Source: Obelidium mucronatum (lineage: Eukaryota; Chytridiomycota; Chytridiomycetes; Chytridiales; Chytriomycetaceae). From it: DNA of 17,770 nucleotides. Below, piece by piece: positions 8,154 to 17,040 of the stretch. The translations under genes and the position numbers were made by a program. The first letter of the stretch is position 1; every line of letters begins with the position of its first letter. The stretch lies in the NCBI GenBank assembly GCA_025765595.1, contig JAIVFH010000484.1, forward strand, positions 1 through 17,770, written 5' to 3'. Under the pieces are notes generated by a model, which was given only the letters and a program-made list of their open reading frames with translations, was not told where the DNA came from and ran no database searches.

Positions 8154-11100
8154 TTAAACAACAACGACTGCCACATCTGTGCCCGTAACAACCACACCCC
8201 CGCCGCCACCACCACCAATATTACTTTCTTGACTTTTCACATCAATCACTTCTTCTTCTTCTTCTTCTTCCAGTTGCTGCCCCTGTCCTTGATCCCCTTC
8301 TTCAAGCTCCTCTGCAAACCGTCCACTATCCAACATCTTTAACCGAAACAGACTCTGTCGATCTTCACCGCTTGCACCCAACACAATCTTCCTCTCCACA
8401 TCCACATGTATACACTTGATACAGTTGGCGTAAACGACTTGAGCAATGTCTCCAGTTTCCAGGTTTCGAATGCAAATAAAAGTAGTGTCGAATGCAAGGA
8501 TGTAAGGGCTGAGGTAGGCGAAACTGGTTGGGTTACCAGCCCATTTTAGAAGAAAGTCGGGTCGCGCGCGGCGTCCAGATCGGTCAACAAAGAAGCCAAA
8601 ATCTGTTTTAAATTTTTTTTGTATAACAATGTTTAGTTACGCAACCAAAACGGGGGAAAAAAAATTACAGCCGTACCATCATAACAGAGGAAATATTCAT
8701 CGGTTGAAACCTTAAAAATGGTCGTTGGTTTTGTATCCTCTCGGACGAGGACAAAATCAAGGGAATCATCGCTGGGATCGAGCAACGCTATTCCAAAAAA
8801 AAAAAAAAAACTATTAGTAACAATGCATCCCACATAGAGTGATATTTCTTGAACACTATATATAAGGTTTACCTTGCGTTTCCAGTGTATCCAAATCCAC
8901 AATTTCGAAACCCTTTGTGCACCCAACAACGAGTTTTGTCTTTAGAATATGAATGGAGCTCGCTTCAGTTGGGATGTAGAATTCCTTTTTTTTTTGTGGC
9001 CAATGAGTATGTATTTAGAAGACGGGTGTGTTTTTTTTGTCACTTTTTTTTTTACCTTGAACAGCTTCATTGCATCCCTGTCTCTAGAAAACAAATTCAT
9101 CCTTCCCTTCCGCTTCATGGAAGAAAACTCGACTGATTCGAAAATCTTGATTGTAGAGGACAACTGAGCTGCACGTACAGTGCACACTAGTGTGCGGTTG
9201 TTTGCATTCCCGACCTGGAAAAAGTTGATGGCGTCGCCGATTTTCTTGTGTTTTCGAGTTTCTTCGTTTTGGGTATCCAATAAGGATGTGTTGAATGAAT
9301 ACATTGTCTTGTCTGTGTGTGTGTGTTTTTTTTTGTGAAAAAGAGAGGTTGTCAAAAGAAAAAGAAAAAGAAAACGCCAAAAAAAAAAGCTTCTTACCAG
9401 CCAATACAAGCAATAAACCATGCTCCAACACAACATCCACCTGTGTGATTTTCTCAAGCTCTAGAACTTGAACAAACTTGTCGCTATACTCTTCCGGTTC
9501 CAAAAGACTTCCTTTGGGTCCCACAAACAGCCCCGCCTCTGTGGCGAGTACAAGCCTACCTCCTACATCACAGCAACAAGTAAACTTTGTACTCAGTAAC
9601 CCACTTGGTTCATGTGGATTCACATGAATAACCACCGCATCACCACCCGCACCAGCAGCTGCCGCTTTATCACCAGACGATCCCGAATGTTGCCCAATAC
9701 TCCACGTATCCACCAATCGTTGCGCCATATCAAAAACAACATTCCCAAGAAGTTTTTTACTTCTGAGTTTCATGATATGTTCTCGCCAAATGTTTCTTCC
9801 GCTTTCGGTTTCGACTTGGAATGTGTAGGTTCCACCGGTTTCTCGGCCAACGACTGTGATGCTGAATTGGAGGCGGTTTTCAGGGTTTGTGGAGGCTGCT
9901 GATGCGGCGGAGGCGGCGGCGGCAGCGGCGGCAGCAGTAGCGGTTGCTGAAGAAGGGGTTCCTGCTAAAGACGTCAGGTTATTGGTTAATGGTGTTGTTG
10001 GGCTTGTCACAGCGCCGTGTCCACTAGAAACACTTGAAATAGTGCTTGACGCGCGTAAAACGGGACCATTGTTTGTGCTTTGACCCATGGGGCTGTTGCT
10101 TCCGCCATTATAAGCTGTTGATCCGCCTGTATTTGTGGATTGGACGGTTGTTTTGGGGCTGAGGCCTTTTCCAGAGAATACAGTGCTGGAAGGGCGGATA
10201 TGGTTTGTTTGGGAGCGGGACATTCCGATGGGTCGGAGTTTGGATTCTGTTGGGGCGTTGGGGGCAATGAGTTCGTATTTGATTGGCTGTTTTTTTTGAG
10301 AGTTTTTGTATAAATATATATTTTGTATATCGCAAAAAGGAGGAAACCTAACTCGTTTGTAAATCTTGTAGCGGGTGCTTTTGACTTTACTTAGATCCAC
10401 CTTCTTGTCAATGATTTTGCGTGTCATGACAAGGTAATTGTCAAAGAGGAAAACAACGAGAGACAAGTCTCCGGTTGGGCGTTTGAGGACTAGTTTTCCT
10501 TCGTATATTATTTCTCGTTCAGGGTCGAGTAGTTGGAGGTCCTGTATTTAATATCGAGTGAATGAGTGTGTATGTTAGGGTAAGAGTGGTCAATAGCTTG
10601 AGAAAAAAAAAATAGGTACTTGCATGATCACCCATGTAAATCTGTTGATTCAATTGCATCAATTTAATCTTGGTCATTGTTTTTCCCGACGCTGCATTCA
10701 TTTTCCCCAACACTTCTTCAATCGCCTTGACAGCCTGTGGAATAAGGACTTTATCAGGATGATCTGAAGGAGTCTTTTCCAAGATTGCGCGAAGAAGCAA
10801 CAAGTAGGAAGCCATTCTAGCAATTGGTTTATGCAAGTATCCGTCCAATTCGTGTTTGATTTCTGCACGGATACCGGATCCGACGTGTGCGTTCTTGTAT
10901 TTTTAACAAATGAGTTTTTACGAGAGATGGGGGATTGTGCTTTTTTTTTACCGCTAAAAACTCTTTGAATTTTGGGTTTTGTGCCTTTTCCAAGGCAATA
11001 TCGTTTCTTGAGTATTCTCTGTTTCCTATTGAAATCTCAGTTGGTTAAGAACAGAGAGAGAGAGAGTATATAATACACGAAAACAGAAATGAAACACTGA

Positions 11101-12777
11101 CTACGTCGGTATGAAACACTAGGTGGTAAGAACAAAAAAAAAGAGAAAGGAAACACCGACTGCGTCGGTGGGTATCGGCGGTATGTAACAAGGAACAAAA
11201 AAGAAAGATATATAGTACACGAACGCATAATGAAACACCGACTACGTCGGTAGGAAACAGAAAGATATAAAGAGAGATATATATAATGCACGAAAAAGAA
11301 AAGAAACACCAACTGCGTCGGTGTGGAACCGCCTTCGGCGGTAAAGAACCGACTACGTCGGTAGGAAACCGCCTTCGGCGGAAGAAAACCGACTACGTCG
11401 GTAGTGAACCGCCTTCGGCGGTATGGAACCGACTACGTCGGTGTGGAAAACCGCCTTCGGCGGTAGTGAACCGCCTTCGGCGGAAGAAAACCGACTACGT
11501 CGGTAGTGAACCGCCTTTGGTGGTAAAGAGCAGACTACGTCGGTGTGGAACCGCCTTTGGCGGAAGGAAAAACCGACTTCGTCGGTGTAGAACGCCTTCG
11601 GCGGAAGAAAACCGACTACGTCGGTGTAGAACCGCCTTCGGCGGAAGGAAACCGCCTTCGGCGGAAGAAAACCGACTTAAAAGACAAACCCACCACAATA
11701 TTCCACATAGACATGCAATTCACTGGCACAAGCCAAGAAAACATCACCAATCCTTTCAACAATAAAAGCCTCCTTTTGACGGGCCAAGAGTTTTGCAAGA
11801 ATCTTTTGATTGACAGTCAAGAGATCGGCAGCATTACAAAAGACCACTTTAGCAAAAGTATCGAGACGAGAAGTTTCAATGACATTAGATTCTCTGAGTG
11901 GAGCTGCATAGAGCTTGAGACGGACGCAAAAGTTAAGTGAGATGTTGTTTGATGATGATGCCTTACAAAAACATGTCACCCACCGATTGAATAATCCTGA
12001 GTTCCTCGACATAGTTCTTTTCCGTTTTGATGATGTCGTAGATTGCGTTCTGTCTCTTTTCCTCCTCCTTTGAGACGGACTCCAGCACGTCTTTGGGAAC
12101 CGTGTTTGACCACCACAGATCGTCCGCCTTTGCCGCCGATGCGACGCTCTCGAGCAAGTCGCACTCGCTGGCGCACTTCTTCGCCAGGCGCTGCGCCTGG
12201 AAGAGCCGCCGCGGACACGACACGCTGTAGCACAGCGCGTCGAGCGCACACGTCGGCGAGAAGCAGTCCGCGAGCAGCGTGAACACGCCGCCGGGCACTT
12301 CAGTCAGGTCGTTCGGCGACGGCGCCGCGTCGTCCTGCATCTTGTACCTGTGTTGTGTTTCGTGTCAACAGCGTGTCAACAGCGTGTCAGCCACTCCGAC
12401 GACGCTAAAAAAAGCCGCTTACAGATCGGCCGTGTCGCGCAGTCGCTGGTTCGAGAACGCAACGTCAAAGATGAACCCCTGCGAGTCGAGGCTCCGTCCG
12501 AGAACAAGCGCCAGATTTCGGTCCGTCGACGAGATGATAAACGCGATCGTGTCCTGCGTGTGTTGTTTATTGTTTGTTGTTTGTTGTTGTTTGTTGTTGT
12601 TGTGTTTGCTGACTGTCTCCTCAAATACACTTCAACACAACTGACCACTGCCTCTGATCCAAGGAAGCACCGCTGGTACTCGACTCCATCCCGGATATGC
12701 GTTGCCAAAGGAACTCGCTGGCGGAAGGCGATCGCAATATGACTGAGAAACGCCGGATACACATAGCCTGAACTCAT
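8154..12777 (-). CDS. ROM2: Rho1 guanine-nucleotide exchange factor, Rom2/Rgf type (DEP-DH-PH-CNH)
   Basis: Twelve exons: 12777-12646, 12553-12423, 12347-11984, 11913-11694, 11025-10952, 10893-10624, 10541-10353, 10286-9398, 9312-9056, 8984-8873, 8787-8677, 8602-8154. They total 3198 nt, giving 1065 residues with consistent phase throughout. Residues about 8-95 form a DEP domain (YPAFLSHIAIAFRQRV, STDRNLALVLGRSLDSQGF). About 182-385 is the DH domain (NAIYDIIKTEKNYVEELRII, PLRESNVI, LHKPIARMASYLLLLRAILE). A PH domain follows (GKLVLKRPTGDLSLVVFLFD), split by a 125-residue Ser/Thr/Ala-rich insertion and resuming at NRLQFSITVVGRE. The CNH domain covers about 690-1010 (EFYIPTEASSIHILKTKLVV, RPDFLLKWAGNPTSF). 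The tail is Glu- then Gly-rich. The family activates Rho1 at growth sites, upstream of glucan synthase and the cell-integrity kinase cascade. One intron appears to be GC-AG. A longer N-terminus from unseen upstream exons remains possible. Confidence 0.93.
8249..8270. repeat. (CTT)n microsatellite, coding
   Basis: A CTT run on plus, reading GAA/GAG on minus. It encodes the seven-Glu stretch in the C-terminal tail of the RhoGEF. A few dozen bases away, GGN codons give seven Gly. Both lie outside the catalytic and CNH domains. Confidence 0.7.
9899..9950. repeat. GCN-rich coding repeat (poly-Ala)
   Basis: GCC/GCT/GCA codons on the minus strand encode a run of eight Ala and then Ala/Ser sequence. 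The run lies at the end of the low-complexity insertion inside the RhoGEF PH domain. Confidence 0.6.
10542..10623 (-). other. Probable GC-AG intron in the RhoGEF gene
   Basis: The intron runs from GCAAGT at 10623 to TACAG at 10542. Frame and family alignment demand a phase-0 join of MGDH to DLQLLDPE. Neighbouring GT dinucleotides give the wrong frame. GCAAGT after AT is the usual consensus for GC donors. Confidence 0.7.
11062..11307. repeat. Degenerate long-unit tandem repeat with single hairpins
   Basis: Three related segments begin TATA-x-AATACACGAA or close variants, near 11068, 11209 and 11279. Each leads through an A-rich stretch into GAAACACCGACTACGTCGGT or a variant. Single type-A palindromes occur at 11096-11110, 11155-11169 and 11237-11251, with a TATCGGCGGT remnant of type B at about 11173. 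This looks like an older, decayed part of the adjacent regular array. Confidence 0.7.
11308..11678. repeat. Array of 15-nt hairpins, 20-bp period, two alternating types
   Basis: About 19 palindromic units start at 11308, 11328, 11348, 11368, 11388, 11408, 11428, 11450, 11470, 11490, 11510, 11530, 11550, 11572, 11591, 11611, 11631, 11651 and 11671, so spacing is 20 bp with rare 19 or 22. Type A is ACCGACTACGTCGGT; type B is ACCGCCTTCGGCGGT. Each can form a 6-bp stem with a 3-nt loop. Types alternate A-B except at two B-B steps (11450/11470 and 11631/11651). On the minus strand the loops read GTA and GAA, closed by C-G. The 5-nt spacers are A/G-rich (for example GTAGTGA, AAGAAA). The array lies wholly within an intron of the RhoGEF gene. 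Confidence 0.95.
12361..12390. repeat. 12-bp direct repeat in a RhoGEF intron
   Basis: The 12-mer GTGTCAACAGCG occurs twice in tandem, followed by a partial third copy. It lies in the intron between the DEP-domain end and the next exon and has no visible function. Confidence 0.7.
12558..12604. repeat. TTG-rich microsatellite in a RhoGEF intron
   Basis: A run of GTT/TTG units with occasional TTTA lies just inside the acceptor side of the first RhoGEF intron (12645-12554, minus strand). On the transcript it reads as ACA/CAA repeats upstream of the CACGCAG acceptor. Confidence 0.6.
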
Positions 12778-12856
12778 CTACTACTGCGATTTTGTCAAAA
12801 AAATTCGGAAACTCAAATAGCCGAAGAAGAAATGCGACACTCTTTTCTTCATCTTT

Positions 12857-14306
12857 TTATGATTTAATTGTCAAGTGCCAGTCAGTTCGCGACTGCAATT
12901 CACTCGCTTGTACAGCCACTGCCGTCTCAGGAGTTGGTATTGTCACCCCTCTGTTTCTTTCCCCCGTAAAAGACGTTGATGATGATGTGTTGTTGGTACA
13001 GTGAGCATTCATGGTCCCAGCCTCCAATAACTGATCAAGATTCAAACATCGCGCCACAACATATATCTGAATATTCCATGTCATGTAATACCAAAACAAG
13101 TCTTCCATATACGAGTTGGCGTACATGACAATCCCACTTGCTGCCACAACACACACTGAACGAAGTACTAATTATGTTTTTTTTAAATATGGTGAATCAG
13201 ATGTTATGCTTTTTCACACTGCATTTAAAGCATTTTTACTGAGTGATACTGACGCGTTCTTTGAATCATGGTTTGGATGTACCTTGAACTCAAACTGAAT
13301 CGTTTGAATGAAATCACGAGAACTGCAAGTGTTGCAAAGCAATCACTCAGAATATCGGTGCTATTGTATCCAAGCCCGGTCACTGGATCCTGCACGTAAT
13401 AGCATACTTGATCGTTTGTATCCCAATATCCATGTGATTGAATTAAATCTGCAATCGCCCATCCAACGCGGTTGGTTACAATCAAGCTGACGCATCTTCA
13501 GCACCCATTTATCCCGATTGGAAATGTAGTAGCATTTGTATAATACCAAGCAATCTAAAAAAAAGTAGATAATAAATCTATAACCAGAATAATTTCGCAT
13601 TAAAAAAAAAAAAAAAACTGCGGAAAGTATACCAAAGGATACAATAAACAAGTGACTACAAAAGTTTGAGAAAAAGTTGGTTGGGATACACCAATCCTGG
13701 TTCATGGGTCCAACCAGAACAATAAACGAAGCAATGTATCCAAGCGCTCCGATATTTCCCAGGATAGTCAAACTAGCCACGATGTGAACCTTTTTCTCGC
13801 GTTTTCGATTCTTTTGATCAGATAAAAGTTTGGCAATGACGGAAATCAGACCACCGAAACACACTTCAATGGCTAATCCGCTTATAATATTCAAGAGAAA
13901 GAGCTCTTTTAGTGTGGTTCCGCTGCCGACTGTTTGGTTGGCTGCATCAGGGGGGATTGACTGCAAAAAGAGTTCCATAATGGGGTCGTGTGCAAGATTT
14001 ACATTGCGAAAAAAAAAGGATTTGAAAGGTTGAGCCTTTGCTCACTGGAGACAAAAATGTAGCTGGTTGAAAACATGGTGTGTTTTGGGTTGCGGGGGCT
14101 GAAGGACAATCAATTTTAAGTGATTTCAAAAAAAAAACCAAGTAATTGAATGCCAGACCCACAACCGCCGCCAACATACACAGAAACACCAGAATCAGCG
14201 CCAACCTACTCGCATGCATTGATTGAATGGCCACAGACAGTCTTCTTTGCTCGATCTGCAAGTGATGCAACGCTTGTCCAAGTCTTTCAACAGTCAAATT
14301 CGTCAA
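12857..14306 (-). CDS. Seven-transmembrane (receptor-like) protein, frame partly broken
   Basis: Family not recognised. Exon 1 is 14306-14046, exon 2 13960-13633, exon 3 13554 to about 13283, exon 4 13155-12857. The first two introns are clean (85 and 78 nt, GTGAGC and GTATAC donors). Hydrophobic segments in order: ALILVFLCMLAAVVGLAFNY; LLNIISGLAIEVCFGGLISV; VASLTILGNIGALGYIASFI; SHLFIVSFDCLVLYKCYYI; SLIVTNRVGWAIADLIQS; ILSDCFATLAVLVISF; VCVVAASGIVMYANSYM. That is seven helices, suggesting a GPCR-like topology with a Ser/Thr-rich C-tail. A single-base frame change lies near 13490-13500, between KWVLK and CVSLIVTNR. The exon 3/4 splice phase is unresolved and may hide another. The start could be an internal Met (residue 30 or 44), which matters because exon 1 overlaps the opposite-strand gene. 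The RhoGEF ATG is 79 bp downstream on the same strand. Confidence 0.6.
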
Positions 14307-15160
14307 AGATTGCGAGTGTGCAAGTTTCCGGCTTGCCGCCCCACGACTATGCTCGATTCAATGACTCGATTCAGCCCTACATTGGCAGTAGCAGTGGTTG
14401 CAGTGTTCAGGACCACCGAATGGCATCTGAAACTGTGGACTTGAACAACAGGTTCAGTACGACTGTTATACTTCCACCAATGAAGCCGGTGCAGAAACAA
14501 AACCAAGCGATAAAGACGTATTATCATCCATTAGCTCCTGCGAATAACCGATTCGAGTACTCAGTGTCTGAGCATTCGACTGGGATTCGGACTCTTGTTC
14601 TTGATGTGAATTCCGCGGGACATGTGAGCACGGAGTTTGAAATGAATGGGGTCAAGTTTCGGTGGATTCCTGCTGCTGCTGAGGTGGAAAAGAGGTCTAT
14701 ATTTTCGAAAGTTGTTGGTAGTTTTGGTGGCGGCAGTAGCAGCAGCAGCAGCAGTAGCAAGGACACACCAGCCGAGCAAGTTGTACATCACTTGGAATTC
14801 TGTTCAACAGGAGGCGACAAGAAAGCGTGGACAATGGCTGCAAAAGTCACCGTAACGAGAACCAAATACTTTAAAAACGGACCGCCGCCAACACCAACAG
14901 AAGGAAAATTCCTGTTCTCTGAAATTGAACAATCCAGTTTCGGAAGCATTCAATTCATGAAGGAAAACATGTTTTGGTACAATTACGACAGTGAGACTCA
15001 GTTCGAAGCGATACTTGGGACGTTATGGACAGTGTGGTTGATGGATGCTTTGAATAGGGATGGGAGATTGAATTCTGTGTTGGAGTATCGGAAGGTTAAG
15101 CGGCGCGATGTTTTGAGGGCAGCGAATCCAGATGTAAAACTTATTAATATTGGGTTTTAA
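14150..15160 (+). CDS. Unrecognised 336-residue soluble protein with N-terminal PPxY motif
   Basis: A single intronless frame from the ATG at 14150. The N-terminus is Pro-rich with PPTY at residues 7-10, a PPxY motif of the kind bound by WW domains of Nedd4/Rsp5-type ubiquitin ligases. The rest alternates short beta-like segments (RTLVLDVNSAGHVSTEF, GVKFRWIPA, AKVTVTRTKYF), with an eight-Ser run in mid-protein from an AGC/AGT repeat at 14733-14757. The C-terminal part contains FWYNYDSETQFEAILGTLW. No signal peptide or membrane helix is visible. The pattern of Pro-rich head and beta-rich body recalls tubby-like or arrestin-like folds, but I cannot support either. Codons 1-52 overlap exon 1 of the seven-helix gene on the other strand. 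Confidence 0.7.
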   Translation: MPDPQPPPTYTETPESAPTYSHALIEWPQTVFFARSASDATLVQVFQQSNSSKIASVQVSGLPPHDYARFNDSIQPYIGSSSGCSVQDHRMASETVDLNNRFSTTVILPPMKPVQKQNQAIKTYYHPLAPANNRFEYSVSEHSTGIRTLVLDVNSAGHVSTEFEMNGVKFRWIPAAAEVEKRSIFSKVVGSFGGGSSSSSSSSKDTPAEQVVHHLEFCSTGGDKKAWTMAAKVTVTRTKYFKNGPPPTPTEGKFLFSEIEQSSFGSIQFMKENMFWYNYDSETQFEAILGTLWTVWLMDALNRDGRLNSVLEYRKVKRRDVLRAANPDVKLINIGF

Positions 15161-15200
15161 TTGCAAACAATTAATGAAAAAGAAAACAAGGCTCTTTTTT

Positions 15201-15618
15201 TTATTGGTTGGCATGGAAATATGGTTTGTAGGTCTTGAAGTGTATATCCTTTCCATCTTTTAAAGATGCCAGAGAGTTCTCTGTTGGCTGTGGGGCTTCC
15301 GCTCTTGACTGTTTCGATAGCGTCCAAAGACTCTTTAGTGAATGGGTATTTCGCCTTCAATAAATTATCTATGAATCGGTTGGACTTGGTCGGGTCGCTT
15401 GCTTGTTTGTTCAACAAGTCATCTGTAAACCAACGGCGAGCCATTATTGCAATATCGCGAAAGCAAACAAACACGAAAATACTCACAAGTACGGTCGATG
15501 TCAATGCCTTGCCAACCCGCGACAATCTTCAACGCCAAGTCAATATTAGCCAGTGAAACCTCAGGCCGCTCGAACCAGCTCTTGAACAAGTGGGCCCATG
15601 TATTCACGAAAATGGTTG
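15201..15618 (-). pseudogene. Truncated, frame-shifted copy of the neighbouring VHS-like gene
   Basis: From about 15618 the minus strand encodes TIFVNTWAHLFKSWFERPEV and ANIDLALKIVAGWQGIDIDR. An intron at the same position as in the intact gene follows (T|GTGAGT donor, acceptor before DLLNKQ), then LLKAKYPFTKESLDAIE. The intact gene at 15877-16811 has near-identical segments. The first half, with the start and the N-terminal VHS helices, is absent. Near the 3' end the frame shifts: the homologous ending DIHFKTYKPYFHA, matching DTHFKTYKPNFHA of the parent, is found in another frame and stops at 15201-15203. About 15 residues before it are deleted relative to the parent. It is a partial tandem duplicate in decay. 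Confidence 0.85.
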
Positions 15619-15866
15619 GCAATTAAAAAAAGCGGTAGATGGGGCATTTAAATATCCAAGTTCGAAATGCCACATGATTTTTGTTTTTGATACAGCCGAA
15701 GTCCGGCAATGAGAGGTCTGACGGACAAGCGGTTTTATTTTGATTTGAGTTGAGAAGTGGACTATTCCAAGCCGTCATGTATCCCGTCTCCACTTGTCGC
15801 GAATGTTGGTTGAATAAATCACGGACGGTTCCTCCTGTGGATTCCTCACGAAAAGAAGAATAAAAG

Positions 15867-15872
15867 TTTATT
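15867..15872 (-). terminator. AATAAA signal immediately after the VHS-like gene stop
   Basis: AATAAA reads on minus four bases past the TGA at 15877-15879. It is a possible polyadenylation signal, though unusually close to the stop codon. Confidence 0.35.
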
Positions 15873-15876
15873 TCAA

Positions 15877-16811
15877 TCAGACGGCATGGAAATTCGGCTT
15901 ATAAGTCTTGAAGTGCGTATCCCTTCCATCGTTTAGGATGCTTGCACCCTCATGCATAAACTCCTTGCCAGACATGACATTCTTTCCAGCTTGGAGTTTG
16001 GCAACTCTCGCAGCTTCGATACCATCCAATGACTCTTTTGTGAATGGGTATTTCGCCTTCACCAAGTTGTCAAAGAAACGATTGGTCTTGGCGATGGGGT
16101 CGGGGGCTTGCTTGTTCAACAAGTCGACTGAAGGAATTGTATCGAGATTAAGCACCACACAGAATGTCAACACAAAAAGAAACTGGCAGATTTAACTCAC
16201 AGGTACGGTCAATTTCAAGGCCCTGCCATCCAGCAACAATCTTGAGAGCCAAATCGATGTTTGCCTGAGAGACTTCAGGGCGTTCAAACCAATTCCGGAA
16301 CAAATGGAGGTAAATCGACCAAGTATTAACAAAAATGATACCGCAGTTGCGGTATAAGATGTCGAGTAAAACGAGGGTGTGGTGCACTCGAACTTGGTCG
16401 TTGGAGTAGAGTTTGTGGTGGATTGCCCACACCGCTTCCAAAGCCCCTTTCCCAATCGATGGTGAAGTATAGTGGCTTTTGATCATGTCTGCGATTTCAA
16501 AGGCTACTTCCACTGGAACGGCCTCGAGCTGCGGGTTAGTGGCCACATCTGAACAACTTGAAGATTGAGTTTCATTGTAATTCAACTACAAGAGCACGCA
16601 GTCTTACCGATGATCGCATCTGCAATCTCGCCCTGCGGCCTGGTACGCATGTCGCCCACCTGAGCACTACCGCCAGAAGAGCGGAAGCCTGTCTTGGGCA
16701 GGTTGTTGACGTCCTGGTTGAGCCAGTTGTTGAACTTTTCCTGTGGAAGCAGCGGTGCTGTTAGCCAAGAAGCATTGCGGATGAGGGGAATCCAACCTTG
16801 AAACCGTTCAT
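15877..16811 (-). CDS. VHS/ENTH-like domain protein (endosomal sorting type)
   Basis: Four exons: 16811-16797 (a 15-nt exon coding MNGFK), 16740-16608, 16548-16201 and 16127-15877. The 747 nt encode 248 residues in unbroken frame, with introns of 56, 59 and 73 nt. Residues about 48-185 look like a VHS-type helical solenoid: IIDVATNPQLEAVPVEVAFE, ALEAVWAIHHKL, VHHTLVLLDILYRNCG and ANIDLALKIVAGWQG. The LLDxLxxNCG segment is the most VHS-like part. The C-terminal tail is basic and ends THFKTYKPNFHAV. VHS domains occur in proteins that sort ubiquitinated or clathrin cargo (Vps27, GGA, Lsb5). No FYVE or GAT domain is visible, so the exact family is uncertain. A broken partial copy follows at 15201-15618. 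Confidence 0.75.
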
Positions 16812-17040
16812 GTTTAACTTTTGGGGGGCGTTGGTGGGTATGCTAAAATATGCTACTGACACTTTTGATTGGTTACACAAAGAGTACAACTGCACAGCGG
16901 CAGAGTATATGAGTCATCTGACGTATCCTTTACGAGATAAACCCACGGTTTGCTCTGCGTCGCAAAAAAAACAATGTCGAATGCTGAAGCACCAAAATGT
17001 AAACAATGAAACATTCAGACGAAAAAAGTCCCTCTGAATC
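16812..17040. promoter_or_regulatory. Divergent promoter region
   Basis: These 229 bp separate the ATG of the VHS-like gene (minus) from the ATG of the EXORDIUM-like gene (plus). A short plus-strand frame crosses it but shows no protein-like features. I see no distinct promoter motif beyond an A-rich stretch near 16965-16973. Confidence 0.4.

Larger units (their letters stand above)
11026..11693 (-). other. 668-nt intron of the RhoGEF gene containing a hairpin array
   Basis: The donor GTGGGT (11693) and the acceptor TTTCAATAG (ending 11026) join phase-1 exons within the DH domain (VYVEYC to GNREYS). At 668 nt this is five to ten times longer than the other introns of the window. The extra length is a 370-bp array of short palindromes and, upstream on plus, a looser 70-140-bp repeat region. 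Confidence 0.85.

Noticed and set aside
9084..9397. Frame of RhoGEF exon 8 reading on past its donor site
   Set aside because: The CNH alignment requires splicing at 9397; the read-through is Phe/Ser/His-rich intron sequence, and the real continuation begins at 9312.
11308..11678. CRISPR-like array
   Set aside because: Units are self-complementary, spacers are about 5 nt and similar to one another, and the host is eukaryotic.
11286..11765. Long plus-strand open frame across the hairpin array (about 160 codons)
   Set aside because: It is produced by the repeat units, lies antisense to an intron and flanking exon of the RhoGEF gene, and has only repeat-derived Arg-rich sequence.
16798..17037. 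80-codon plus-strand frame before the EXORDIUM-like gene
   Set aside because: It overlaps the start and first intron of the VHS-like gene on minus and has no recognisable feature.
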